The position numbers and the translations under genes were made by a program. From Pyrus communis (lineage: Eukaryota; Streptophyta; Magnoliopsida; Rosales; Rosaceae), in the NCBI RefSeq assembly GCF_963583255.1, contig NC_084803.1, forward strand, positions 25,766,428 through 25,830,427: a stretch of DNA of 64,000 bases, in the 5' to 3' direction. Below are positions 34,065 to 44,419 of the stretch, piece by piece. Under the pieces are notes generated by a model. The model made no database searches, was not told the origin of the DNA, and was given only the letters and a program-made list of their open reading frames with translations. The first letter of the stretch is position 1. Each line of letters begins with the position of its first letter.

Positions 34065-34735
34065 GAAACTTTATTCAATACTGTGACCATAATCCACATA
34101 AATACTTTATATTGTTGGAGTTGGAATCGAACACATTACATGAATGACCGAAGAATCTAAAAACCGAAAGGGGTTGAGAAATTGCGAATAAAATTGTGAA
34201 GTGGGAAGCGAATATCTGAGTATTTTCGAACAGGTATTTGTAGAATGATCTTTTGTCCTGCATGAAAATAGAAAGCAAAAGTTTAGTGAACAAAATTAGA
34301 GGAAGTACACAATCAACAGCAAGAAAAAAGTTAAAGAAACAAATTAACCATAAACATACTAATGGGCTTCAAGTTTAATATCTGTGGAGTTACAATTTAG
34401 TTGAAAGCAAGTATTGACTGTTGTTGCTCATTGGCTTCTGCTCATGCCATATATATGAATTGTTGAAAAATTTGGTGATATAGATACTGCTTCTCTTACA
34501 AAAATTCACAAGATGAATATTGTAAACTATAGTTTACGTTGACTTGGTAAATCATATAAAGTAATAAAACAACAACAAAATAATTATCTTATGTATCGAT
34601 TAGAACAAGATTTTAGGTTGAAGTGTGTATACACTCACAACATATGACCTTCTTCAGCATAGACTCACAATACTTGAGTTAGGTGAACAACTTGATTCTT
34701 TCCTTTGCTATGGAAGTGAACACTAATAGCACTTA
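34065..34735. other. Spacer between TRIM and Harbinger element
   Basis: AT-rich, with only short ORFs lacking family features. Nothing was recognised. Confidence 0.4.
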
Positions 34736-35302
34736 GAGCAAGTCCACCCCTAAAAACCCCCTGGGCAATAATCAATTCAATCCACCCAAATGAATAGTAA
34801 TTGACTGTAATGAATAGCAACTGCCCAAGTGTATCTTCACCCCTAAATTGAATAACATAGTCAATTCGTATTAAAATATTATTAAATTTTTTTTTGGTTA
34901 AATAAAAAAATAATTTTATTTTTAATTTTGGATAGGATTTTTTAACCAATTTTGTCACGCCACGTGTCATTATCAAAAGTACAATTTTTGTGGATAGATT
35001 TTAAGTAGAATTTTAACCAATTTCGTAGTGCCACATGTCATGATTCTATAAGAATTTTGTAGATAGATTTCCGATAAGATTTTGAATCAATCCCGTCGCA
35101 CCATGTGTCACTGTCTATTTAGAATCCTTTACAATAGATATCAACAAGATTTTTAACCAATCATGTCGTGCCACATGACATTATCTATAACATCATCTTT
35201 TCTTTTTTGTCCATATAAACCCTACATCCATCATAAGTCATACACCAAACTCAAACTAGCTCATAATCATTCTCCATAGTTTATAAATCTTGAGTTCTTA
35301 CA

Positions 35303-36440
35303 ATGCCTTCTTCAAGGAGATTGTTAGAAATCAATGAGTTAGAGAAAAAATTGTTTGAGGAAGATGAAGAATTGTTCAATCTCGAGGATGGTGCAGATGA
35401 GGTGTTCATAATAGAAGAGGAAGATGATGATGAACTTAGAAGGGAGAGAGCCTCACATTCCTGTCCTGTCATGCAAGTTGTGGATGAGATCTCCAAACCT
35501 AGGCGTTCCGCAAACTTGGATAGAAAGATGGAAAAACGAGGTAAGGATCTCTTGGAATATTATTTTATCCCCAATAGTGTATTCTTTGATGAAGTTTTTA
35601 GACGTCATTTTAAAATACAACGAAGTTTGTTCAAGAAAAAAAAAATTGTGATTGCTTTATGCAACTATAATCTATACTTTGTGCAAAAAAAAAAAAAAAA
35701 AAAAGATGTTTTTCATGTTATAGGTCTCTTTCTTGAGCAAAAAATTATTGCTACCTTTGTGTATGCTTGCATATGGAGCATCTATAGACCAAGTGGATGA
35801 GATTATAAGAATGGGAAAATCAACTGTTCTAGAGCCCCTGATGAGGGTTTGCTCCACAATTGAAGCTATATACACCAATGAGTACATTTGGAAACCCACG
35901 CCAATAAATCTGCGAAAGCTTCTGAAGAAGGGTGAGATACGAGGCATTCTTGGCATGATTGGAAGCATCGACTGTATAAACTAAACCTGAAAAAACTACC
36001 CAAGTGCGTGGCAAGGAGGTTATGGTGACAGAAAAAGAGCCAAAAGTATCTTTTTGGAAGCGGTGGCATCATTTGACGCATGGATTTGGCATGCTTTTTT
36101 CAATGTTCTAAGAGCTCAAAATGACCTCAATGTCATTGCCCAATCTCCAATGTTCAACGAGGTGCTGCAAGAAAAAGCATTGAAAGTCGCATATTGGATC
36201 AATGGAACTAAGTACGAGGTAGCATACTACCTAGAAGACAACATTTACCCAAGGTGGACATCATTTGTCAAAACAGAGCCACATCCACAAAAAAACACTT
36301 TGCAATATGTCAAGAGGGATGTAGGAAGTGTGTGGAACATTGTTTCGGTATCCTCCAAGCTCGTTTAGCGATTGTAAGAGGTGCTACCAAATTGTTTGAT
36401 TGTAAGATGTGTATCATTCTGTTGCCAAAATTAGATTAAC
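35303..36440 (+). pseudogene. Harbinger transposase (HARBI1/ALP1-like), 5' and central part
   Basis: The N-terminal acidic region (EEDEELFNLEDGADEVFIIE) is followed by DLLEYYFIPNSVFFDEVFRR. After a frame change come the catalytic region phrases IRMGKSTVLEPLMR, GILGMIGSIDCIN (first Asp), RAQNDLNVIAQSPMFNEVL (second Asp) and YLEDNIYPRWTSFVKTEPHP. Another frame carries CRKCVEHCFGILQARLAIVR. A stop follows SIDC and there are at least three frame breaks. An intact enzyme of this DDE family cuts and joins at TTA/TAA sites together with its Myb-like partner. Reading stops at about 36419, where foreign sequence begins inside the CIILHNM motif. Confidence 0.85.
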
Positions 36441-37243
36441 CGAAATCAACCCAACTAAGTTCAAATTTTAATGCTCGCAAGTGTACAAATCGTAAAGTAG
36501 TATAGTAGGCAAGCACAAGATTGTTCGAACTAAGATTGAAATAATTCTAATTATCTAACTTAAATATAAATTGCACTTGAATTGAAATTGTAAGATTGAC
36601 AATTTGAGAAAGAACTTTGAAATTGTGAATGTAAACAAAAATCAAATGAGATTAAATAAGTGACGAGAACAACAAAGAAATCAAATTATCAATCAATTGC
36701 GAAAGACACTAGAGCATCCGATTCACCATAACCAATCCAACTCAATTCCGTTAATTATTAATGAGTAATCATCCAAATTGACGGTCTAGTTCCTCTAATT
36801 CATATAGTATCTATAACATTTAGATTACTACGTATACTTATATGTGCCAACAATCTATGGCATCTAGGTTACTAAATACATACGAATTCATTAATGATTT
36901 GGGAGCTAACTAAGAGACAACATGAAACCTAGTGGATGACATCTACATCAAGGAATTCATGGTACCATTTGCAAGATGCTAAAATCGAATTAGCAACATG
37001 ACATTTGCATTAACTCGCATCACATACACTCAACTCAACCTAAAGTGGTGGACAATCACCAAGATTAAAATCAAGCTTGTAAGCATAGCAAAATGATACT
37101 CAAAGTGAATGAAAATTCATAAGTAATTAAACTGAGAAATTAAGAATTCATAGTATGCTACATCGTAGCTCTAGTGCAAAGAAATTAGTTCCGAAACATA
37201 ACCGAAAATATTATTGAATCCGTATTAAAAAAAACTAAGATTT

Positions 37244-37286
<43 letters not shown>

Positions 37287-37534
37287 CTAAAACTCCTTGC
37301 TTTTCTGCTGCCGCACCACTTCTTTTTCTTATTCTCCTTAATGATCTGATTGCTTCTCCCTTTTTTCCCTCTTGAATCATCATTAATGATTAACCTCATT
37401 ATTGATATATTAAACCAAAACCAGCCGTTTCTTTTTGTTCTTTGTCTTTCCCCTTCTTTTACTTTTCTTTCGTTTTCCATAACCGACAAATACTTAACAT
37501 CGATTTATTGCTTAAAGTAAAGGAAGAGATGACA

Positions 37535-38397
37535 GTCTTTTTCCCTATGACTCTGTGCCATCTTCCTCCCCCAAAGTAAAGCACCTAAACCTCTGAAAAC
37601 TTCTCTGTTGTCGGCCTCTTGCTTCGGCTTGAGGTCGGTAGCAGCCTAGCCCTTCCCTCCTCGCCCTCCTCTCTTTTACTCATTCATCCACCCTTTATTT
37701 CATCACTATCTCCCATCTCTCCTTGTTTTTCGCCCTTCTTCCTCTTCTCCTTTTTCCACCCTTATTCCCTTACTTTCTCCCATTCTCTCCTTCTCTTTCC
37801 TCCCGATTTCCCCATCTCTCTCTTTTCCCACAACTCCACCACAACTTTTCCCTCTCCAAGCCACCATGGTTGGAGATTTAGATTATCTGTATTTGCATTT
37901 AGTTTTCATTTGTTTTATGTCTGACCATTTTGTGTCTCAAGTTGCTCTGAGCTTGGTCTCAGTCCTCCTTGAGTTTGTCTCAGATTTGTTTTCTTTGCCT
38001 TGTTCCTCTCCAAACATCACTCCTCACCGTGAATCTTTTACCAACTACCCTTTTAAAGTGCATTTTGCATTATTTGGTAGGATTATGAGAGCACTCCTAG
38101 TGCAGGTAGCTTGCCTACCCCCATTTTCCGTTCATCCATTTGGTTCTTTGGCCTTTCATCCGGTTGGTGGTGACAAATTTGCAGTGGTGGTGCAGCTGTT
38201 TTGGTGGAGGTGGCTGTCTAGGTCTTTTGGTTTTGTTGCTACTAGGGGCTGCTCACTTTGGGCCCTTCTCATTGTAGATTTCAGTTATGGAGTTGGGCTT
38301 TTGCTTGGCTATTTTGGACTCTCTTTTGGAGTTGTCCTAATTTTGTATTAGCTTTCTCTTTAAATGAAATTTACTTTGTTTGTCCAAAAAAAAAAAA
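37535..38397 (+). mobile_element. Poly(A)-tailed retroposon with 14-base target duplication
   Basis: It is flanked by AGGAAGAGATGACA at 37521-37534 and again at 38397-38410. It ends in an A run (about 38386-38397) preceded by TCTTTAAATGAAATTTAC, typical of a plant LINE 3' end. The interior starts with a pyrimidine-rich, UTR-like region. No RT is present, so it is either a strongly 5'-truncated LINE or a retroposed transcript. The ORFs at 37619-38351 are low-complexity and not considered proteins. Confidence 0.75.
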
Positions 38398-38425
38398 GGA
38401 AGAGATGACAATTGAATTCCTTGAT

Positions 38426-39186
38426 GGCTTATTATATTAACATCCCACAAATTGTTGAATAAACCCCACATACTTAATACACCCCACATTTGCTTTTTCA
38501 ATTAAAAATTATCTTAATACACCCCGCTTACTTCCCTATAATACCCTCACACCCCACATTCTTAATATACACCTTACATTTTTTACATGCACCCCATATT
38601 TTCTATACACCCCACATTTCTCAAATCTTATAAAGCTTTTAATTTGGACAAAAAATGTCGACTGGAATTTTGACGAAGATGCTGCCTGGGATTTAAAGCA
38701 TATGTGGGTTGTTTTCAATTCCACCATTAAAACCCATGTCGTCAGTTTTTAATATTTGGTGGTAATTTTAGGTGTTTAATTTGTCATGTAATCCCTATGA
38801 TCCCTAAAAGTTGAATAGGAACATAGAAGCTTGAATAACGCATCAAAAGCAAGATTAAATAATTACCAATGTCGTCAAAATCACTAAACCAATAAAAAAT
38901 ATGAAATCTTACCTCATGTGAAGCTTCTGAAACATCGATTTCCTGTTTCATTCGTCAAAAATAATTTTTCTCAATCAACATGTTCATAGTTTCGTTGGTT
39001 AGGGTTTTATTCAACAATGGAGGGTTGAAGGGGTTTTGATAGTTGAAGAAGATAAATAATACGTTAAAAGTGATTTGGGGTGTATATAATTTTTTTAACC
39101 TAATAAGGTCAAAATTATCATTGCATAGTAGGGTAAATAAGCTATTTAATACTAAATTTTAATGTGGGGTGCGAATATAAAAAGCC
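38426..39186. mobile_element. Mutator-type MITE, 761 bp
   Basis: A perfect 9-base duplication TTCCTTGAT lies at 38417-38425 and 39187-39195, the signature length for Mutator-like elements. The terminal repeats are GGCTTATTATATTAACATCC and, reversed, GGCTTTTTATATTCGCACCC, each followed by CACA. The interior has many CACCCCACATT-type motifs. It has no transposase. It lies only about 15 bases downstream of the retroposon's target duplication. Confidence 0.9.
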
Positions 39187-39521
39187 TTCCTTGATAGCCA
39201 CTTTGTGCATTTACACACCTTCATTTATTTCTCAATGAAGAAATACATACTCTTGTGCCTTTTGGGTTTACTTGTTGTTGATTGCCCCTTAGAAATTAAT
39301 AAGATAGCAGCAATTTTTTTTTTCCTCTTCTATGCAGATGAAATGATAAGAGCAACCCTTCATAAGCATTGTAGCCACATGTTCTTCTATATTTCTCATC
39401 TTGCATCCAATTCACATTGAAATCAATTAGCACATGGTGGTCTTGGCTTTTAATATTTCAAATACACAAATGGTTAAATAATTAGAGCACTAGACAAATG
39501 GCCATTTAAAATAAGGAATTT

Positions 39522-39670
39522 TAATGAAAAGCTCCCGGTGCTGTTTATTTTAATAAAAAACCACATTTTTACACTAAAAAGTCAATCATGGTGCTATTTA
39601 GTTTACCTTTTATTTTGTTCTTATCGTTAAAATTCAAAGTTTTCAAGTCATTTTCATTAGTTTTTCATTT
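39522..39670. repeat. Short MITE-like fragment
   Basis: The phrases TTAATGAAAAGCTCCCGGTG, CTGTTTATTTTAAT, ACACTAAAAAGTCAATCATG and GTTAAAATTCAAAGTTTTCA follow the pattern of a common small dispersed repeat I recall from Rosaceae. The far terminus and target duplication were not resolved. Confidence 0.4.
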
Positions 39671-39859
39671 TAAAATAAGTACTTGATTCACTTGACTAGC
39701 TTTAAAGATCAAAGAGTTATGATATATTTCTCCATCATGTTATTTTAGCCATAAAAATACAAATGACATGTAATTCTTTACATTTAAATTCAATATATCA
39801 CAAGTAAATCTAATTTTTGGGATAAAATAAGTATACAAGTTGTGCTCATCACATTTTCC

Positions 39860-40132
39860 AAAACATGATTGTGGAAGATGAGTATGATTATAATGCCATC
39901 GATGATTTTGAACCGGACACACTCAATAATTCCAGAACACGTATATTCTGCTCATGACGGCATCGAAGATCCCGTGCAACACGAGCCATTGGAAAGGGAT
40001 GGACATTACAATCAAAGGGTCATTGAACGGTATACTTCAATGCAAGCTCCATACATGCACTTAAGCCAGCATAGTGACTTGAGCACTTGTGGGGAATGAA
40101 GCAAGGCGAAGAAACTTAAAACAAGCTTGTGG
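39860..40132 (+). pseudogene. Harbinger transposase, 3' part
   Basis: Continuation of 35303-36440 after the nested insertion. It reads MIVEDEYDYNAIDDFEPD, then after a frame change SAHDGIEDPVQHEPLERDGH and YNQRVIERYTSMQAPYMHLS. This is the usual acidic C-terminal tail of plant Harbinger transposases. It meets the convergent Myb-like gene after about 450 bp of AT-rich repeats. Confidence 0.85.
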
Positions 40133-40159
40133 TGGAAGAATAAAGTTCTTAATTAATTT

Positions 40160-40164
40160 GGTGT

Positions 40165-40201
<37 letters not shown>

Positions 40202-40475
40202 TTTATTTAGTGTGTTTTTGTAATTTTATTTGGTGTATTTTTTAAGTTTATTTGGTGTGTTTTTTTAAGTTTTCTTGGTGTGTTTTTGTAATTTTATTTG
40301 GTGTGTTTTTGTAATTTTTTTTTTGTTTGAATAAACATGCTCTTAGTTTAAATAAAGTACCAAATTTAATGAATACGAAATTACATAAAGTACTAAAAAT
40401 AAATACGAACTTACATAAAGTACTAAGAGTAAATAAGAAATTACAAAAGTACTAAAAATAAATAAGAAATTACGT
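40160..40475. repeat. T-run and two short tandem-repeat arrays between convergent genes
   Basis: A T-run at about 40167-40198 is followed by four to five units of TTTATTTGGTGTGTTTTTGT type (to about 40320). A second array of AAATTACATAAAGTACTAA units follows (about 40375-40470). Both lie in the gap between the convergent transposase and Myb-like genes of the Harbinger element. Confidence 0.7.
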
Positions 40476-40583
40476 AGTCACTACACCAATTTGTGGGGCT
40501 AGATATGTGGTGCTAGGATCTATGTAGCTAGGATCCCCTCCACTTGTTCCCTTGTTTCTTGCATGCCTCCTTCACACCACGTC

Positions 40584-41523
40584 CTATTTTTCCAATGTCC
40601 AAAAATATTTAGAATTTGAAGACATTACTTCTAAAGACTTGTTCATAATGTCACGATCTTGTTGCGCCATCCTTTCTTCTCTAAGCATCTCCCTTTCTTG
40701 ATTAAGTAGTTCTCTTTGTCTCTCATTAGTCGCATCATGTCTCTCAGTAGCTGCTAAGATTGCTTGCATAGTTGCAGCTTTAGCCTCATCTCTAGCCGCA
40801 TCCCACGCCAAGTTCAGTTCACCTTGGTGAGCAAGTTTTTCCAGATACTCACTCTTGGAAGAACTCCCTTTTTTCTTTGCAACTCTTTTACCTTGAGGCC
40901 TTAGGGATTGACGAGTCGATTCCGACACTCCTCCAGGGGTCGCTTCCGGCACTTCAAATGTGTCGCCTTCCTGTTGGTGCGAGTCTTACTTCTAGTGGAG
41001 AGTGTAGAGGGATGCCATGCATGACAACTTCTCGACCGACTGGCACAATTCTATATTTAGGACAATGTTTGACAACATTCCAACATTCCAACATTCCCAG
41101 CTGTTGAATGATTTGTTTTTGTTTTTTACATTGTACCAAACTTGTGCTTAAAGTGCTATAAAATGCAGGAGAAGACTATATTATAATCAAACTAATTAAT
41201 CAATTTGGGTGTAATACAAATAAATAAATAAAAATATTGTCAACTGATCTGCTAAACTTTCGCCACTACTATGACTAGAAATAACTTCAACGACGGCGTT
41301 TTTCCAACTAGTAAGATATTGGTTGATGTTGTTCCAACAACCTTAAAGACTTGTTCTATTCTTTTGCCGCCAAGCTTCTCGCAAAACAAGGTACGAACCG
41401 TCATCCAAACTTCTTGTAAGTGCATCTCATTACCCATAATCGGGTCATGATTAGCTTGAACCAGCATTCACATAACGTAACATCTTCGACGACCAACCAA
41501 TTCGGACGTGCTTCATTAGCCAT
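40584..41523 (-). pseudogene. Harbinger accessory protein (Myb/SANT-like), decayed
   Basis: On the minus strand from 41523 the text reads MANEARPNWLVVEDVTLCEC, then after a frameshift QANHDPIMGNEMHLQEVW, VRTLFCEKLGGKRIEQ, a further break, and finally the C-terminal domain at 40952-40584 with KGSSSKSEYLEKL, AWDAARDEAKAATMQAILAA and REMLREERMAQQDRDIMNKS. This matches the plant trihelix/Myb-like ORF1 of Harbinger elements, also annotated as NAM-associated or GST-T3-like. In active elements it helps carry the transposase into the nucleus and binds element DNA. Frameshifts make this copy non-functional. Confidence 0.8.
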
Positions 41524-42027
41524 TTTTTTACAAACAAAAGTATATGAAAACTTTGGTTGAAAGTGTTGAAAATATTGAAATATGGTGTAAGGTGGAAGAT
41601 GATGGTTAGGTATTTATAGAAGAAAAAAATATTTTTTTTCGTTTTATTAAATTAATTTTTTATAAATTAAAAACTAGCTGTTGGAAATCCAATAGCCATC
41701 GCCGCACCACGTAGCCCAAGTCCCACGTCCCCTTAGTGCGCTTGCAGCGCAGGCCCTCCCCTCTGCACGTTGTTGGGAACGCGTGCCCACGCACGCGTGT
41801 TTCCCACACGCCTGGTGCAAAAAAATAGTCTTCACATGGCTAATGTCATGCTGATGTCAAATAGGCTGGGTATTGGGTCAGTCAATTTTCAGTTAGGTAA
41901 CTTGCTGGCCTCCCCTGGACCCCATTGGATATGGTGGGGTGGACTGGGTTTTTTTTGGGGTGGGGGGGAGGGGAGGGAAAAATGGATTGTTGCCCAGCTA
42001 AGGATGGGATGGCTGGACTTGCTCTTA

Positions 42028-42947
42028 AGAGAATGGGTGATCAAATAAAAAGGGAAGGATTGAAAACTTAGAGAATAGGAGAGGACTTGGCAGGAACTAC
42101 AATCACCCTTTTTATTTATGCAATAGTAAATGTAGGGCTAAAAAAAACATTGGCCTGAATTCAATGAGCGTTATTGCACAATCAAATGCTAACATTATAA
42201 ACCCCTTTAATGCATCAGTTTTGGTTTGCAAACAAAACTAAAATTAAAAATTAAAAAAAATCATCAGGAATGATATTAACATGATCAATAAACTCTTGAC
42301 TGATAAGTTGTATTTTCTATTTTGAAATACCGAATCAAAAATTTCCAACAAATATCAGGTGGTTTCCTAATCATTTTATATTCTAATTCATGTCCCACAG
42401 ATATGCAAAGTCGGAATAAGGAAAATTAATTCCTTCTCCAAATTAGGAGGTCTCCGAATCCATTTCATAATCTGATATAGCTGACCACCTTTGAAAATCC
42501 ATTTTCTAGGAAAAGTTCATTTTAACCACCTCTATTCCTTAGGAGACTATGGGCTGGTTTGGGGTTATGGTGCTTCTAATAGAACCAGCTTATTACAAAA
42601 TTTAGAACACCAATTGTGTTTGGTATGTTTGGAACATCATTTAATGAAATTTTCAAATGATAAGTATACCTTCACATATTTTACAAAATTTTAATATTTA
42701 TCCCTGCATTATTCTCTTTGACAATATCCATAACGGTTTTATATAAAAGTTTACCAAGTACTCAGCCACTATTTTTTTTTAATTTTTATAAAGCATTTTT
42801 AGAAAAGAAAACAAAAAGTTTACAAACACACAACTTTATTTTACAGCTGTTTATTCTTACAGCACACCAAAAGCAATTTTTTTTGTAAAAAAGCACAGTA
42901 ATATCAAACTAGTCATATATATGACTGTTAGATGGTGATTTTATTAA
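42028..42947. other. AT-rich spacer with a possible MITE (about 42551-42918)
   Basis: No gene was recognised. The text GGCTGGTTTGGGGTTATGGT at 42551 and, reversed from about 42918, ACTAGTTTGATATTACTGTG share a loose inverted relationship followed by GCTT. This resembles hAT-type MITE ends, but no 8-base duplication could be found. TTTTGTAAAAAAGCAC and CAGCTG motifs lie near the right end. Confidence 0.3.
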
Positions 42948-43894
42948 GGGTTATTATCCAAAATGGTCCTTAAGATTTGCATGATCAAGAGAAATGGTCC
43001 CTGAGATTGTCCACCATCCATGATTTTGGTCTTTCCGTTAAAAACTCTTTGGCCAATTTTCAAAGCTTCGTAACTCAATTGATTATTAACCAAATTCGAC
43101 CCATAATACATCAAAATGAAGATAAGAAAGTGTAGAACAAGATTATACCTATTTGGAAGCCCAATGATTACCAGAGATGGACGGAAAATAGCATGAAAGG
43201 TGACTGGTCCGCGGGAAAACTGGAAAACTCGCAGGAAACTGGGTAAACTTTAAACGTTCATAACTTCTTCAATACTCAAACCAAATCGAGTGATTAAAAA
43301 CGAAAATCATATTTCTTGACGAGATGAAGAGAATTGTATCTTTGTTTACTGCTAAATCATCGTGGTTTGGCCGGAAAACTGCTTGAAAATGGTTAGCCAT
43401 TTTCGAGCCGTTGTCCTAACCATTTTCGAGCCGTTGTCCGATCAAACCACCGCGAGTTAGCCTTCGAAAAGGTAGTATTCTCTTCACCTCGTCAAGAAGT
43501 ATTATTATTTTTTTTTTAATCACTTAATTTGGTTGAGTATTGAAGAAGTTATGAACTTTTAAAGTTTACCCAGTTTCCGGCAAGTTTTCCAGTTTTCCCG
43601 CGGACCAGTCACCTTTCAGGCTATTTTGCCGGCCATCTCTGGCAACCATTGGGCTCCAAATAGATATAATCTTATTCTACACTTTCTTATCTTCATTTTG
43701 ATATATTATGGGTCGAATTTGGTTAAAAAACGATTGAGTTACAAAGCTTTGAAAATTGCCCAAAATCGTTTTTAATGGAATGACCAAAATCATGGATGGT
43801 GGACAATCTCAGGGACTATTTCTATTGATTTTCAATCTCAGGGACCATTTCTATTGATCATGCAAATCTCAGAGACCATTTTGTACAATAACCC
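42948..43894. mobile_element. Fold-back Mutator-type MITE with arms of about 400 bp
   Basis: A perfect 9-base duplication TTTTATTAA lies at 42939-42947 and 43895-43903. The left end GGGTTATTATCCAAAATGGT and the reversed right end GGGTTATTGTACAAAATGGT begin long inverted arms. Shared blocks include TGGTGGACAATCTC/GAGATTGTCCACCA, TTCGACCCATAAT, CGCGGGAAAACTGG and ACGAGATGAAGAGAA. The arms meet near 43400, where CATTTTCGAGCCGTTGTCC is tandemly repeated. It is non-coding, and a transcript would fold into a long hairpin. Confidence 0.92.
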
Positions 43895-43903
43895 TTTTAT
43901 TAA

Positions 43904-44419
43904 ATAGAAATAAGTATTGCAGCTGTTTCTTTCAAAATCGAGACATTTGGGTCCGAAGTATCCAATTGGTTGGCATATCTGGAGGCCTAAAAAGTGTATC
44001 GGGCTATCTTTTTTATCCTGTAAAATATTTTTTAATTATCTACAGTAGTACAGGCCTATATATTAATAGTTCATTGTAATGCAGGACAAGCTAACAGGCG
44101 ACAGAGCGTGCTCTGCATTCCTAATCATCGATTCACTCAATACTAAACAAACCAAACGCTTGCTTAAAATGATCTCTTCTCAGATTAATCTTAACTTCCC
44201 TAATTGACTAGCATGATATGAAAGATAGCTATAACTAAAGATAACATATTATAGTTCCAATGCAACCTAATTAAGAGAACTTTAATCGTGTTCTTTGAAG
44301 ACTGAGAAGTCACACTAGTCACCATACATTCATGTGGCGGTATCTCATTGAACATGTAGGCCCTTATGTAATATTTATATGCCTTTTCAGAAACAAGTCG
44401 CTGGCTTTTTCTTATCAGA
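43904..44419. other. Spacer before the LINE
   Basis: AT-rich sequence with no recognised gene or element. The upstream limit of the LINE could lie within it. Confidence 0.35.

Larger units (their letters stand above)
36421..39859. mobile_element. Composite foreign insertion inside the Harbinger transposase
   Basis: Transposase homology stops after ATCATTCTG (about 36419) and resumes at AACATGATTGTGG (about 39860); the two sides together complete IILHNMIVEDEYDY. The inserted 3.4 kb contains a poly(A) retroposon (37535-38397), a Mutator-type MITE (38426-39186) and another short MITE (about 39522-39670). The remaining parts (36440-37500 and 39196-39520) are unclassified, apart from a long A-run at 37243-37283. 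No target duplication for the outermost insertion could be identified. Confidence 0.7.
34736..42024. mobile_element. PIF/Harbinger DNA transposon, two-gene layout, with nested insertions
   Basis: The ends are GAGCAAGTCCA on the left and, reversed, GAGCAAGTCCA on the right. They are flanked by the 3-base target duplication TTA (34733-34735 and 42025-42027), as expected for PIF/Harbinger. It carries a transposase gene on plus (35303-36440 and 39860-40132) and a convergent Myb/SANT-like gene on minus (41523-40584), the standard two-protein layout. About 3.4 kb of foreign sequence (about 36421-39859) splits the transposase. Frameshifts in both genes make it inactive. Without the insertion it would be about 3.85 kb. 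Confidence 0.88.

Noticed and set aside
37619..38351. Overlapping ORFs rich in Ser, Pro, Phe and Leu
   Set aside because: They lie in a poly(A)-tailed retroposon, are pyrimidine-tract translations and match no family.
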